Assembly: GCF_003634695.1 (NCBI RefSeq)
Contig: NZ_RBWV01000010.1
Span: forward strand, 620,001-684,000
Origin: Motilibacter peucedani
Lineage (GTDB): Bacteria > Actinomycetota > Actinomycetes > Motilibacterales > Motilibacteraceae
Direction: 5' to 3'
DNA length: 64,000 nucleotides
The position numbers and the translations under genes are program-made. This document shows positions 37,592-46,422 of the stretch, in pieces. The notes under the pieces were generated by a model. It saw only the letters and a list, made by a program, of their open reading frames with translations, was not told the origin of the DNA and ran no database searches. Position 1 is the stretch's first letter, and the number at the start of each line of letters is the position of its first letter.

Positions 37592-38214
37592 CGATCGCCA
37601 TCCTCGGATCAGGCAAGATCGGCGGCACCCTCACGCGCCGCCTCCGCGCGCTCGGCCACGAGGTGGTCGTCGCCAACTCGCGCGGGCCGGCGAGCCTCGC
37701 CCAGCTCGCCGCGGAGACCGGAGCGGAGACGGCCACCGTCGCCGACGCCGTCTCGCGCGCCGACACCGTCGTGCTCGCGGTCCCGCTGAAGAACGTGCCC
37801 GACATCGCGTCGGGCGCCTACAGCGGTCGCGTCGTCATCGACGCCGACAACTACTACCCGGCTCGCGACGGCCAGATCGCCGAGCTCGACGCCGGCGACC
37901 TGACCTCGAGCGAGTGGACCGCGCGCCTGCTGCCCGGCGCCCGGGTCGTCAAGGCCTTCAACACCATCCGCTTCGACCACCTCGGCGAGCGCGGCCTGCC
38001 CGCCGGCGCCGAGGGCCGCATGGGCATCCCGGTCGCCGGAGACGACGCCGAGGCCAAGCAGCAGGTGCTCGACCTGGTCGAGCAGCTGGGATTCGACGCG
38101 GTCGACGCCGGCCCGCTCGCGGAGAGCTGGCGCCAGGAGGTCGGCGCCCCTGCCTACGGCGCCGTCGCCGGCCGCGACGAGCTGGCCCGCCTGCTCGCCT
38201 CCGCCACCCGCTGA
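37588..38214 (+). CDS. NADPH-dependent F420 reductase-like oxidoreductase (COG2085)
   Basis: 208 residues. A Rossmann fold opens the protein (IAILGSGKIGGTLTRRL, residues 3-19) with NSRGP after strand 2, a phosphate-binding feature for NADP. The segments VLAVPLKNVPDI, VVIDADNYYPARDG and VVKAFNTIRFDHL follow the F420:NADP reductase/COG2085 pattern. Members transfer hydride between NADPH and F420 or act on unknown substrates. The ATG overlaps the MFS stop by 4 bp (ATGA), making a coupled splB-MFS-reductase unit. Confidence 0.8.
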   Translation: MTIAILGSGKIGGTLTRRLRALGHEVVVANSRGPASLAQLAAETGAETATVADAVSRADTVVLAVPLKNVPDIASGAYSGRVVIDADNYYPARDGQIAELDAGDLTSSEWTARLLPGARVVKAFNTIRFDHLGERGLPAGAEGRMGIPVAGDDAEAKQQVLDLVEQLGFDAVDAGPLAESWRQEVGAPAYGAVAGRDELARLLASATR

Positions 38215-38223
38215 CCCGCCCGC

Positions 38224-39282
38224 TCACAGCAGTGGGAGCTGCTGCGCGGGCGGGGTACGCGGGAGCGCCGCCCGCTCGTGCCGTGCCGCCCGCTCGTGGC
38301 CGGTGCGCCAGGTCGTCGTGACCCGGCGGCCGACCCCGTGGCGGGCGGCCAGCTCACGGACCTGGGCGTTGATGCGGGCGGTGTAGTCCCTCGGCGCGTA
38401 GGAGCCGGCGGCGTACATCTCGCGGTAGCGCGGCACGAGGTCGGGGTGCGCCTCGGCCAGCCAGCGGAGGTACCACTCGCGCGCACCCGGCCGCAGGTGC
38501 AGCGCGAGCGGGGTGACGTAGTCGGCACCGGCCTCCGCGACGGCGGCGACGGTGGCCCCGAGCTGGGCGGGGGAGTCGCTGAGCCACGGAAGCACCGGAG
38601 CCATCAGCACGCCGCACGGGATGCCGGCCTCGCGCAGGGCGGCGACCGCCTCGAGCCGCCGGCTGGGCGGCGGCGTGCCGGGCTCGACGGTGCGCCACAG
38701 CTCGCGGTCGACGAAGCCGACCGACAGGGCGACCGAGACGTCGGTGACCTCGGCCGCCGAGCGCAGCACGTCGAGGTCGCGCAGCACCAGCGCGCTCTTG
38801 GTGAGGATCGAGAACGGGTTCCGCGCGTCGCGCAGCCGCTCGAGGACCTGGCGCGTGAGGCCGTAGCGGCCCTCGACCCGCTGGTAGGGGTCGGTGTTGG
38901 TGCCCAGCGCGACGTGCTCGCCGCGCCAGCTCGGCCTGCGCAGCTCGCGGGCGAGCACGTCGGCGACGTTGACCTTGACGACGACCTTGGAGTCGAAGTC
39001 GGCGCCCGAGTCGAGCTCGAGGTACTCGTGGGTCTTGCGGGCGAAGCAGTAGCGGCAGGCGTGGGAGCACCCGCGGTAGGGGTTGACGGTCCAGCGGAAC
39101 GGCACCGCCGAGGCGGCCGGCACGGAGTTGAGCGCCGAGCGGGCGTGCACCTCGAAGAAGGTCATGCCGCGGAACTCAGGGGTGTCGAAGGTGCGCGTCA
39201 CGGCTCCGACCGGCAGCAGGGCACCGTCGCCCGCTGCGTCCTCCACTGCTCCGGCGTCGACCCGCTGCGCGTCCCATCGCAT
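38224..39282 (-). CDS. Rv2578c-like radical SAM protein under an SOS box
   Basis: 352 residues. Radical SAM motif CSHACRYC in VNPYRGCSHACRYCFARKTHEYL (residues about 74-80 for the cysteines). GTNTDPYQRVEGRYGLTR, ILTKSALVLRDLDVL and VSVGFVDRELWRTVEPGTP are landmarks of the COG1533 group of splB-like DNA-repair radical SAM proteins; Rv2578c is, from memory, a LexA-regulated member in M. tuberculosis. The start ATG 39282 lies 9 nt from a near-consensus LexA box at 39292-39307. Function in repair is inferred from family and regulation. It converges on the reductase gene. Confidence 0.8.
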   Translation of the reverse strand: MRWDAQRVDAGAVEDAAGDGALLPVGAVTRTFDTPEFRGMTFFEVHARSALNSVPAASAVPFRWTVNPYRGCSHACRYCFARKTHEYLELDSGADFDSKVVVKVNVADVLARELRRPSWRGEHVALGTNTDPYQRVEGRYGLTRQVLERLRDARNPFSILTKSALVLRDLDVLRSAAEVTDVSVALSVGFVDRELWRTVEPGTPPPSRRLEAVAALREAGIPCGVLMAPVLPWLSDSPAQLGATVAAVAEAGADYVTPLALHLRPGAREWYLRWLAEAHPDLVPRYREMYAAGSYAPRDYTARINAQVRELAARHGVGRRVTTTWRTGHERAARHERAALPRTPPAQQLPLL

Positions 39283-39291
39283 GCGGTCCAG

Positions 39292-39307
39292 TAGAACACG
39301 TGTTCGA
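39292..39307. promoter_or_regulatory. LexA (SOS) box between divergent genes
   Basis: TAGAACACGTGTTCGA at 39292-39307 differs by one base from the actinobacterial LexA consensus TCGAAC-N4-GTTCGA; the core GAACACGTGTTC is a perfect 12-bp palindrome. It lies 9 nt before the radical SAM start (minus strand) and 36 nt before the plus-strand gene at 39344. Repression of both directions is possible. Confidence 0.75.
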
Positions 39308-39343
39308 ACGGTGCGCCAGCACCGCCACGGCAGGATGGGGACC

Positions 39344-39948
39344 ATGAGACGCTCCCGCGCCCTGCACCACCTCGACGACCTCGTCGCCGCCGCCGGCCGG
39401 CTCGCCGCTCCCGGCAGCATCGTCAGCCTGCCGGTGCGCTCGCTCTGGGTCTCCGGCGCCCTGGCCGACGGTGCGGCCGAGCTCGAGGTCGTGCAGGTCG
39501 CCGTGGCGCTCGACATGCCCGCGGACGACCTGCCGCTGCACCTGGAGCCGGCAGGCGCTCAGCACTGGGCCAACGCGGCCGGGGTCGCCACGAAGCCGGT
39601 GACCCTGCTCTGGCGCTCGACCCGGGCGCCGCTCCGCACCGCTGGCTTGGAGCGACCCCTGCAGGTGTGGGACTCGGCCACCGGTCGCGTCGACGCTGCG
39701 CTCGACGCGCTCGCCGAAGGTGCGGCCGACGTGCTGCGCGAGGTGGAGCCGCCGGCCGAGCAGCTGCTCGCCGGCCTCGAGGCCGACCGCGACGTCAGCT
39801 GCGCGCGCTGCGGCGGGCCACCACCGCGTACTCCGAGCGCCGGTGGGCGCCGGGCCGCCTCGACCGCATCGCCGACCCGTTGTGGCAGGTGTCGCGCGGC
39901 TACCTCGAGCTGCTCGACGCCCTCGAAGGAGTTCGCGCACAGCGCTAA
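39344..39948 (+). pseudogene. DUF7711-like gene broken by one frameshift (or sequencing error)
   Basis: From ATG 39344 one frame runs MRRSRALHHLDD... to DRDVS (about residue 152) and then loses codon bias, while the -1 frame continues with LRALRRATTAYSERRWAPG ... YLELLDALEGVRAQR and stops at 39948. The joined protein would be about 201 residues. The shift lies near 39797-39800, where AGCTG fits an ancestral AGCCTG missing one C, next to a GC-repeat tract. The parts resemble an actinobacterial family of unknown function (DUF7711, by memory, uncertain). ATG 39344 has CAGGAT 7 nt upstream (leaderless layout). If real, the gene is likely inactive. Confidence 0.7.
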
Positions 39949-40163
39949 AGGGACCGGCCGGAACGCCCGAAGAGCAGGCTGAGGCACGGAAGGGCCCGGG
40001 GGAGCAGCGCAGCACCCCGACGCCGCGCCGGACCTCCTCGCGCTGCGCTACACCGTGACCGCCGGCCCCGGCTGCTCCCACGCGTCGGGGCCGGCGTGGT
40101 CCACGTCTGTGCGAGCCGGCAACCGAGCAGACCACGCCAAACCACATCCGTCGAGGAGATCCC

Positions 40164-40736
40164 GTGCGACGCCTGACCGCCGGCGTCGCGTGCGCCGCCC
40201 TCGCCCTGGTGCCCGGCACCTCCTCCGCCGCGCCCGTTCCTGCCGCCTCGGCCGTCTCGCGCGCCGCGCTCGTCCCGGTGACCACGGGCGGCTACGTGCC
40301 CTTGTTCCCCTACCCCGTGCCGCGCCTGACGCCGCCGCGCATCGGGTTCTCCTTCGGCTACGGCTACCGCCACCCCGAGCTGCCGCCCCGCGACTGCGAC
40401 CCGCGCCTGCGTGGCGTGCCGCGCACGATCAAGCTGTCGGCGACGGCGACCAAGGGCGCGCTGAAGGTCTCGTTCTACTCGACGAACGACCCCGACATCA
40501 CGAAGTTCCGCGTGACCGCGCGCAGCCAGACCCTGGTGGCCGGCAAGAACCCCTCGTCGACCTGGAAGACCGTCACGCCGCCCAAGGCGTGCCGCGTCAT
40601 CACCGCGACGGTCAGCGGGCTCAAGAAGGGCACCTACTACGTGGTCTTCGTCGACGCCGTGATGGTCCGCCACCTCGGGCCGACCGCGACGATCGACCGG
40701 ACGGTGGGCCGTACGGGTCTGCTCTCCTCGCTCTGA
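40164..40736 (+). CDS. Secreted hypothetical protein
   Basis: 190 residues. A signal peptide is evident (RRLTAGVACAALALVPGTSSA, cleavage after about residue 22). The mature part has a proline- and tyrosine-rich region (PLFPYPVPRLTPPRIGFSFGYGYRHPEL) and a C-terminal beta-rich domain (TIKLSATATKGALKVSFYSTND, TKFRVTARSQTLV) with two cysteines, perhaps fibronectin-like. No family recognised. GTG 40164 has GAGGAG upstream. The region 39949-40163 before it shows no gene. It may share a transcript with the chemotaxis genes that follow after 35 nt. Confidence 0.65.
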   Translation: MRRLTAGVACAALALVPGTSSAAPVPAASAVSRAALVPVTTGGYVPLFPYPVPRLTPPRIGFSFGYGYRHPELPPRDCDPRLRGVPRTIKLSATATKGALKVSFYSTNDPDITKFRVTARSQTLVAGKNPSSTWKTVTPPKACRVITATVSGLKKGTYYVVFVDAVMVRHLGPTATIDRTVGRTGLLSSL

Positions 40737-40771
40737 CGAAGGTCCGGCCGCTGCCTGCCGATCAGGCTGGC

Positions 40772-40930
40772 ATGGATGGAATCAGCTCGGTCGACGCCGC
40801 CCCCGGAGCCGCGCAGGTCGCGATGCTGCGCAAGGTCCTCGACGCCGGCAGCCAGAACATGGCCAATCTGCTCGAGGCGCTGCCGCAGCCGGTGCCGCCC
40901 ACCGCTCGCCCTGGCGAGTACCTCGCCTGA
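40772..40930 (+). CDS. YjfB-like small motility-associated protein
   Basis: 52 residues. The layout (short N-tail, GAAQVAMLRKVLDAGSQNMANLLEALP helix, proline-rich end) resembles the YjfB family of small putative motility proteins, whose members are about 55-70 residues with a QVxxLKKxLD helix. The helix would be amphipathic. The ATG at 40772 has AGG 6 nt upstream. It ends 60 nt before a methyl-accepting chemotaxis gene, which supports a motility link. Not long enough for certainty. Confidence 0.55.
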   Translation: MDGISSVDAAPGAAQVAMLRKVLDAGSQNMANLLEALPQPVPPTARPGEYLA

Positions 40931-40990
40931 CCAGCACGGACGACCCACAACCACCCGGCACGACACACCAGGCACGATGAGGGACGAGCG

Positions 40991-42604
40991 ATGAAGCACT
41001 CCGCACCGCGCTGGGGACGGCTGGTCGACGACCGGCCCGTCCGCACGAAGATCCTCGCCCCGGCGGTCATGGCGCTGCTCGCCATGGCGCTGGTCATGGG
41101 GGGCGCGATGACCGCCCTGTCGTCGGCGAACGCCAGCAGCGCGTCGCTCTACGACCGCTCCGCGCGGCCGCTCGGAGACCTCATCCGCGTGCGCGACGCT
41201 CTCGGCGACTCCCGGGTCGCGGTGGAGGGCTTCCTGCTCACCGACCAGGGCGCCAAGGCGCAGGCGCAGAAGGACGTGCAGGACGCGGACGCCGCACTGG
41301 ACTCGGCGCTGGCCGACTACACCGCCCACGCGTCGCTGCAGGGCAAGCGCGCGACCCTGCTGGCGCAGACGAAGCAGGGCATCGCGGCCTGGCGCCAGGT
41401 GCGCGACACCCGCGTCCTCGCCGCCTCGGCGCGCGGTGACGAGGGCGTCGCGACGACCGCGCTGCACGGCCCGCTGGCAGAGGCGAACAAGGCCTTCGCC
41501 GGCCCGCTCGACGAGCTCGCCGCCTCCGAGCAGCAGGTCGCCGCAGCGCGTGCCGCCTCGGCGCACCGGAGCGCCGGCCACGCCCGGCTCATGGTCCTGC
41601 TCATCGGCGGGCTCGGCGCGCTCCTCGCGCTCGCCGCCGCGCTCTACGTCGCCCGTCGGGTCCTGCTGCCGCTGCGTCGGGTCGTCGACGTCCTCGCCGC
41701 CACTGCCGACGGTGACCTCACCCGCCTGGCCGACGTGACCTCGCGCGACGAGATCGGCCAGATGGCCGCCTCGCTCGACCGGTCCACACGAGCCACCGCT
41801 GCCACGGTGGAGGCGATGCACCAGAGCGCTGCCCGGCTCGCCGCCACGAGCGCCCAGCTGGGCGGGGTCGCCACGCGCATCGCGGACGCGGCCACGAGCA
41901 CGACCGCGCAGAGCCAGGCCGCCACCGCAGCCGTCGAGGAGGTGTCGGGCAGCGTCTCGGCCGTCGCCGCCGGCGCCGGCGAGATGGCCAGCGCCATCGA
42001 CTCGATCGCGCAGAACGCCGGCCGCGCCATGCAGGTCGCCGCCTCGGCGGTCGACGCCGCCGCGCGCACGTCCGAGACGGTCCACCGGCTCGGGCAGAGC
42101 TCGGCGCAGATCGGCGACGTCATCAAGGTCATCACCTCGATCGCCGGGCAGACGAACCTGCTGGCCCTCAATGCGACCATCGAGGCGGCCCGGGCCGGCG
42201 AGGCCGGCCGCGGGTTCGCCATCGTGGCCGGCGAGGTCAAGGACCTGGCGCTGGAGACGGCGCGGGCCACCGAGGACATCGCCCGGCGCGTGCAGGCGAT
42301 CCAGGAGGACACCTCCAGCGCCGTCGAGGCCATCTCCGAGATCAACGCGGTCATCGGCGAGATCAACGGCTACCAGGCCACCATCGCGGCCGCGGTGCAG
42401 GAGCAGGCGGCCACCACCGAGGCCATGGACGGCTCGGCCGGCCGCGCCGCGAGCAGCACCACCCGCATCGGCGAGACCATCGCCGCCGTGGAGCAGGGCG
42501 CCGACGCCACGAGCGCCGCCGCGACCGAGAGCCAGGCCGCGGCCTCCGCCCTCACCGAGGTCAGCGACGAGCTCACCGGCCTGGTGGCGCGCTTCCGCAC
42601 CTGA
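40991..42604 (+). CDS. Methyl-accepting chemotaxis protein
   Basis: 537 residues. TM1 at about 21-43, an extracytoplasmic four-helix-bundle sensor (about 44-195), TM2 at about 197-220, HAMP ([34 protein letters not shown] as landmark near 222-260) and a cytoplasmic signalling coiled coil with the hairpin tip around [36 protein letters not shown] (near residue 385). The tip binds CheA-CheW. No che genes lie nearby, so the receptor is an orphan. GAGGGACG before the ATG. Its ligand cannot be predicted. Confidence 0.95.
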   Translation: MKHSAPRWGRLVDDRPVRTKILAPAVMALLAMALVMGGAMTALSSANASSASLYDRSARPLGDLIRVRDALGDSRVAVEGFLLTDQGAKAQAQKDVQDADAALDSALADYTAHASLQGKRATLLAQTKQGIAAWRQVRDTRVLAASARGDEGVATTALHGPLAEANKAFAGPLDELAASEQQVAAARAASAHRSAGHARLMVLLIGGLGALLALAAALYVARRVLLPLRRVVDVLAATADGDLTRLADVTSRDEIGQMAASLDRSTRATAATVEAMHQSAARLAATSAQLGGVATRIADAATSTTAQSQAATAAVEEVSGSVSAVAAGAGEMASAIDSIAQNAGRAMQVAASAVDAAARTSETVHRLGQSSAQIGDVIKVITSIAGQTNLLALNATIEAARAGEAGRGFAIVAGEVKDLALETARATEDIARRVQAIQEDTSSAVEAISEINAVIGEINGYQATIAAAVQEQAATTEAMDGSAGRAASSTTRIGETIAAVEQGADATSAAATESQAAASALTEVSDELTGLVARFRT

Positions 42605-42629
42605 GCCGGGCCCGGGCGGCCCTCGGCAG

Positions 42630-42635
42630 TAGGGT
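42630..42635 (+). promoter_or_regulatory. -10 hexamer for leaderless epimerase transcript
   Basis: TAGGGT is 6 nt before ATG 42642 with no ribosome-binding site. Confidence 0.5.
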
Positions 42636-42641
42636 CGCCCG

Positions 42642-43610
42642 ATGCAGATCCTGGTGCTGGGCGGCACGTCCTTCGTCGGCCGCGCCCTCGTCGAGGCCGC
42701 CCTGTCGGCGGGCCACTCGGTCACCTTGTTCAACCGGGGCCGCACCGAGCCGGGTCTCTTCCCCGGCGTGCCGCGCCTGGTGGGCGACCGCGAGACCGGC
42801 GACTACGCCGCGCTGGCCGACGGCTCGTGCTGGGACGCGGTGGTGGACGTGTCGGCCTACGTGCCCAGGCACGTCGCGCAGGCCCTCGACGCGCTCGAGG
42901 GCCGCACCGGCCGCTACCTGTTCGTGTCGACCGGCTCCACCTACGACCGTCGCCGGGCGAAGCCCGGCCTCGACGAGACCTCGCCCCGGCTGGCGCCCGA
43001 GCGCAGCACCGAGGTCGTGGACGACACGACGTACGGTCCGCTCAAGGTCGCGTGCGAGGACGACGTCCTCGCCCGGCTCGGCGACCGGGCGACGATCGTG
43101 CGACCGGGCGTCGTCGCCGGCCCTGGCGACCCGACCGACCGCTTCACCTGGTGGGTGCGCCGCGCCGCCCGCGGCGGCGCCGTGGCCCTGCCGGGCCGCC
43201 CCGACCAGCCTGTGCAGGTCGTCGACTCGCGCGACCTGGCGGCGCTGATGCTCCGGCTGCTCGAGGACGACCGCCCAGGCACGTTCAACGCCGTCGGTCC
43301 CGCCCAGCCGGTAGACCTGCGCGGGCTGGTCGAGGCCTGCGCGCGGGCGGCGGGCACGCAGGTCGAGGTCGTCCCGGTGCCGCAGGACGCCGTCCACCCC
43401 GGCCTGCCGCTGGTGCACGTCGACCCGTCCTACGACGTGATGTCGACGCGCAGCGCCGCCCGGGCGCGCGCGGTCGGGCTGCCCTCGACGCCGCTCGAGC
43501 GGACCGCTGCCGACGTCCTCGCCTGGGACCGCGAGCGCGGCGAGCCGCCGCTCGCCGTGGAGCTCGACCCGGCGCGCGAGGCCGAGCTGGTGGCCGCCGC
43601 CCGCGACTGA
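42642..43610 (+). CDS. NAD-dependent epimerase/dehydratase family protein
   Basis: 322 residues. Extended SDR fold with VLGGTSFVGRALVE at residues 4-17, then LFVSTGSTYDRR and YGPLK as the YxxxK motif (near 127-131), and VVDSRDLAALMLRLLED in the substrate domain. It resembles the reductase/CSP41-like group that acts on nucleotide sugars or isoflavone-like compounds. The real substrate is unknown. It ends 15 nt before the SDR that follows, which has its own -10-like element. Confidence 0.8.
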   Translation: MQILVLGGTSFVGRALVEAALSAGHSVTLFNRGRTEPGLFPGVPRLVGDRETGDYAALADGSCWDAVVDVSAYVPRHVAQALDALEGRTGRYLFVSTGSTYDRRRAKPGLDETSPRLAPERSTEVVDDTTYGPLKVACEDDVLARLGDRATIVRPGVVAGPGDPTDRFTWWVRRAARGGAVALPGRPDQPVQVVDSRDLAALMLRLLEDDRPGTFNAVGPAQPVDLRGLVEACARAAGTQVEVVPVPQDAVHPGLPLVHVDPSYDVMSTRSAARARAVGLPSTPLERTAADVLAWDRERGEPPLAVELDPAREAELVAAARD

Positions 43611-43621
43611 ACCCCTGCCGC

Positions 43622-43627
43622 TACCGT
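43622..43627 (+). promoter_or_regulatory. -10 hexamer for leaderless SDR transcript
   Basis: TACCGT is 7 nt before GTG 43635. This supports GTG 43635 over the GTG at 43626, which overlaps the hexamer itself. Confidence 0.4.
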
Positions 43628-44402
43628 GCCGGGCGTGGACTTCCCGAGCTTCGACCTGACCGGACGCACCGCCCTCGTCACCGCCGCCGGCCGCGGCCTG
43701 GGGCGCGCGTGCGCCCTGGCCCTGGCCCACGCGGGCGCCGACGTCGCCCTGGGGCTGCGCGACGCCACGACCGGCGGCGACCTCGTCGCCGAGATCGAGG
43801 CGCTCGGGCGCCAGGCCCACGCGGTGCAGATGGACATGACCGACCTCGACCAGGTGCGCGCCGGTGTCGACGAGGCCGCCCGTCGCCTGGGACGCCTCGA
43901 CATCCTCGTCAACAACGCCGGCATCGCCCCGGTCAACCTCGCCGAGGCGGTCACCGAGGCCGACTTCGACCGGACCCTGCAGGTCAACCTCAAGGGCACG
44001 TTCTTCGCCAGCCAGGCCGCGTTCGCCCACATGCGCGAGGCGGGCTACGGCCGCATCGTCATGATGGGCTCGCAGGCCGGCACCGTCGCCCTGCCCACCG
44101 AGTCGGTCTACTGCATGACCAAGGCGGCCGTCTCCCACCTGGCGTCGTGCCTCGCGGTGGAGTGGGGCGCGCACGGTGTCACCGTCAACTGCGTCGCGCC
44201 GACCTTCATCCGCACGCCCGGCACCGAGCCCGCGCTCTCGGACCCGGAGTTCGAGGCCGACGTGGTCGAGCGCATCGCGGCCCTGCACCGGATCGGCGAG
44301 CCGATGGAGGTGGCCGGGGCGGTCGTCTACCTCGCCTCGCCGGCCGCGTCGCTCGTGACCGGCCACACCCTGTTCGTCGACGGCGGCTGGACGGTGCGCT
44401 GA
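43626..44402 (+). CDS. Short-chain dehydrogenase/reductase (glucose-1-dehydrogenase/3-oxoacyl-ACP-reductase-like)
   Basis: 258 residues from GTG 43626 (255 from GTG 43635). Classical SDR: TAAGRGLGRA (cofactor loop), NNAGIAP, catalytic Ser in MGSQAGTV, YCMTKAAVSHL (YxxxK) and the C-terminal VTGHTLFVDGGWTVR ending typical of FabG-like enzymes. GLRDATTGG after strand 2 does not settle NAD versus NADP. The substrate is unknown. The gene converges on the sulfotransferase. Confidence 0.85.
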   Translation: MPGVDFPSFDLTGRTALVTAAGRGLGRACALALAHAGADVALGLRDATTGGDLVAEIEALGRQAHAVQMDMTDLDQVRAGVDEAARRLGRLDILVNNAGIAPVNLAEAVTEADFDRTLQVNLKGTFFASQAAFAHMREAGYGRIVMMGSQAGTVALPTESVYCMTKAAVSHLASCLAVEWGAHGVTVNCVAPTFIRTPGTEPALSDPEFEADVVERIAALHRIGEPMEVAGAVVYLASPAASLVTGHTLFVDGGWTVR

Positions 44403-44414
44403 CCGCTCGGTCGC

Positions 44415-45419
44415 TCAGCCGGTGGGGCGGTCGATGCTCTCGAAGGCCGTCCCGAAGCGCCGCTGCACCGCCAACGGCTCCCGGCCGGTGCCGTTGCGCG
44501 GGTCGCGCCAGTGCGCGACCGAGATGCCGGTGAGGCGCTCGAAGAGCGCGATGTCGTCCTCGAACCACGGGATCAGCCGCTCGCGCTCCTCGGGGGTCAG
44601 CGGCGTACGCCGTTGCTGCTCGCGCTGCAGCAGCCGGGCGAGCCGACCGGTCGCCGCAGCGGCCGCGCCGGCCAGCGGCCCGGGCAGGTGCGGGGCGGCG
44701 GTGGAGGCACGGCGTACGGCTGCAGCCAGCGCGCGGTTCACGGACGACGAGCTGACCTGCGCGGTCACGTTGGCGCTGGGCAGTGCGGTGACGACGCCGG
44801 TCTCGACGCCGAGGAAGGCCGTGACCCTGTCGAGCGTCTCGGCGGGCCGCTCGCGCAGGTCGCGGTAGACGAGCACCAGGACCTGCTCGCGCGGGAAGAC
44901 CGACCAGAGGTGCTCGAGGTGCGAGCCGTAGAGACCCAGCTCGAGGTAGCGCCAGAAGAGCCCCCAGCCCTCGGCCTTGCGGCGCGGCTCCTCGGCGCAG
45001 GCGTCGAGGAAGCTGGGGACGGGCTCGAGGCCGGCGGTGCGCAGGTGCGTCCAGTTGGAGTGTGCCCGGTCGACCGGGTCGCGCACGACCGCGACGAGCT
45101 TGGCGTGCGGCACGAGCGCCGCCATCCGGTCGTGCGCCTCGTGGTCGCCGAGGTAGAGCGTCGTCGACTCGCCGCGCAGGGTGCCGGACGGGGCCTCGTC
45201 GAACAGCGCCTCGTAGTCCGAGCGCCGCCAGACGTAGCCCGCGTAGGTGGCCGCGTCGCCCGGTCCGCCGCGCTGCTGCGGCGGGGAGCCGTCGGCGTTG
45301 AAGAACTTGGGCTCCTTGTTGCGCGACAGGAAGAGCTGCGGGTGCGTGTCGAGCGCGACGTGCAGCGCGGTGGTGCCGCACTTCGGCGCACCGACGATGA
45401 CGAAGTCGGGCAGGGCCAC
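44415..45419 (-). CDS. Sulfotransferase family protein
   Basis: 334 residues. The PAPS 5'-phosphosulfate loop is GAPKCGTTAL (residues 9-18), and the 3'-phosphate motif is VAVVRDPVDRAHSNW (about 108-122). It transfers sulfate from PAPS to a hydroxyl or amine; heparan-type and deacetylase-type relatives share this layout. I chose GTG 45419, where a GGAGGAGG site precedes VALPDFVIVGAPK; the frame extends upstream to 45527 without family similarity. No PAPS synthesis gene is nearby. It is divergent with the next gene. Confidence 0.85.
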   Translation of the reverse strand: MALPDFVIVGAPKCGTTALHVALDTHPQLFLSRNKEPKFFNADGSPPQQRGGPGDAATYAGYVWRRSDYEALFDEAPSGTLRGESTTLYLGDHEAHDRMAALVPHAKLVAVVRDPVDRAHSNWTHLRTAGLEPVPSFLDACAEEPRRKAEGWGLFWRYLELGLYGSHLEHLWSVFPREQVLVLVYRDLRERPAETLDRVTAFLGVETGVVTALPSANVTAQVSSSSVNRALAAAVRRASTAAPHLPGPLAGAAAAATGRLARLLQREQQRRTPLTPEERERLIPWFEDDIALFERLTGISVAHWRDPRNGTGREPLAVQRRFGTAFESIDRPTG

Positions 45420-45510
45420 GGCGCCTCCTCCGCTCGAGCCGGTGAAGTGGACCGTAGCGGTAGACAAGGCGGCGGACAACTCGGGCACGGCTTCTGACAG
45501 GATCGCGGCC

Positions 45511-46413
45511 ATGCTCCGCCTGCCCACGCTGACCGACGCCGTGACCGTCGTGCGCCCGCCCTCGCCAGGCCCCGGGTCGTGGGCGGGCGGTCCCAGCGCG
45601 GTGGTGCACGAGGGGGAGGTGCACCTGGCCTACCGGCTGCGCCGCCCGGTCGGCGAGGGCCGCGGCTACCGCAACGTCGTCGCCCGCTCGCGCGACGGCG
45701 TGCAGCTCGAGACGGTCGCCGTCCTCGAGCGCGACGCGTTCGGCGGCGAGTCGCTCGAGCGGCCCTGCCTCGTGCGCACCCCGGACGGGCGCTGGCGGCT
45801 CTACGTCAGCGTCGCGACCCCCGGCACCAAGCACTGGCGGGTCGACCTGTTGGAGGCCGGCACGGTCGAGGAGCTGGCGACGGCACCGCACCGCACGGTC
45901 CTGCCCGGCAGCGACGAGGTCGCGGTCAAGGACCCGGTCGTGCTGCACCACGCCGGGCGCTGGCACCTCTGGGCCTCGGTGCACCCGCTCGAGAGCTGGG
46001 ACGACGCCGACCGGATGACCACCGACTACGCCACCAGCGACGACGGCGTCGACTGGACGTGGCACGGCACGGTGCTCGCCGGCCGGGCGGGGGAGTGGGA
46101 CGCGCGCGGCGTACGCGTCAGCTCGGTCGCCCTCGACGGCGACCGGCTCGTGGCGACCTACGACGGCCGGGCGACGGCCGCGCAGAACTGGGAGGAGGTC
46201 ACCGGCACCGCCACCGGGGAGCTCGGCAGTGACGGGACCTTCGGCAGGCTGCACGCGAGCACGGAGCCACCGCTGCGGTCGGACTCGCCGACCGGCGGCC
46301 TGCGCTACCTCGCCCGCGTCGAGGTGCCCGAGGGTCTTCGGTGGTACTACGAGGTCACCACAGCCACCGGCTCGCACGAGCTGCGCACGGAACTCGTCGG
46401 CCCGTCGAGCTGA
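45511..46413 (+). CDS. Five-bladed beta-propeller glycosidase-like protein (GH43/GH32/GH130-type fold)
   Basis: 300 residues with no signal peptide. Repeated WxxY/LYVS-type blades (GRWRLYVSVATPG, GRWHLWASVHPLESWDD, GVDWTWHGTVL) and KDPVVLHHAG (typical DP-x-V near the middle) are characteristic of GH43- and GH130-like propellers. The catalytic acids cannot be assigned by eye, so activity on glycans or glycan phosphates is only likely. ATG 45511 has CAGGAT 7 nt upstream. It diverges from the sulfotransferase gene, a pairing that could serve sulfated sugars; that is speculative. Confidence 0.65.
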   Translation: MLRLPTLTDAVTVVRPPSPGPGSWAGGPSAVVHEGEVHLAYRLRRPVGEGRGYRNVVARSRDGVQLETVAVLERDAFGGESLERPCLVRTPDGRWRLYVSVATPGTKHWRVDLLEAGTVEELATAPHRTVLPGSDEVAVKDPVVLHHAGRWHLWASVHPLESWDDADRMTTDYATSDDGVDWTWHGTVLAGRAGEWDARGVRVSSVALDGDRLVATYDGRATAAQNWEEVTGTATGELGSDGTFGRLHASTEPPLRSDSPTGGLRYLARVEVPEGLRWYYEVTTATGSHELRTELVGPSS

Positions 46414-46422
46414 CCCCGGTGG

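Noticed and set aside
38214-38224. CRISPR array, insertion sequence or prophage anywhere in the window
   Set aside because: I saw no repeat-spacer series, transposase, integrase or terminal inverted repeats.
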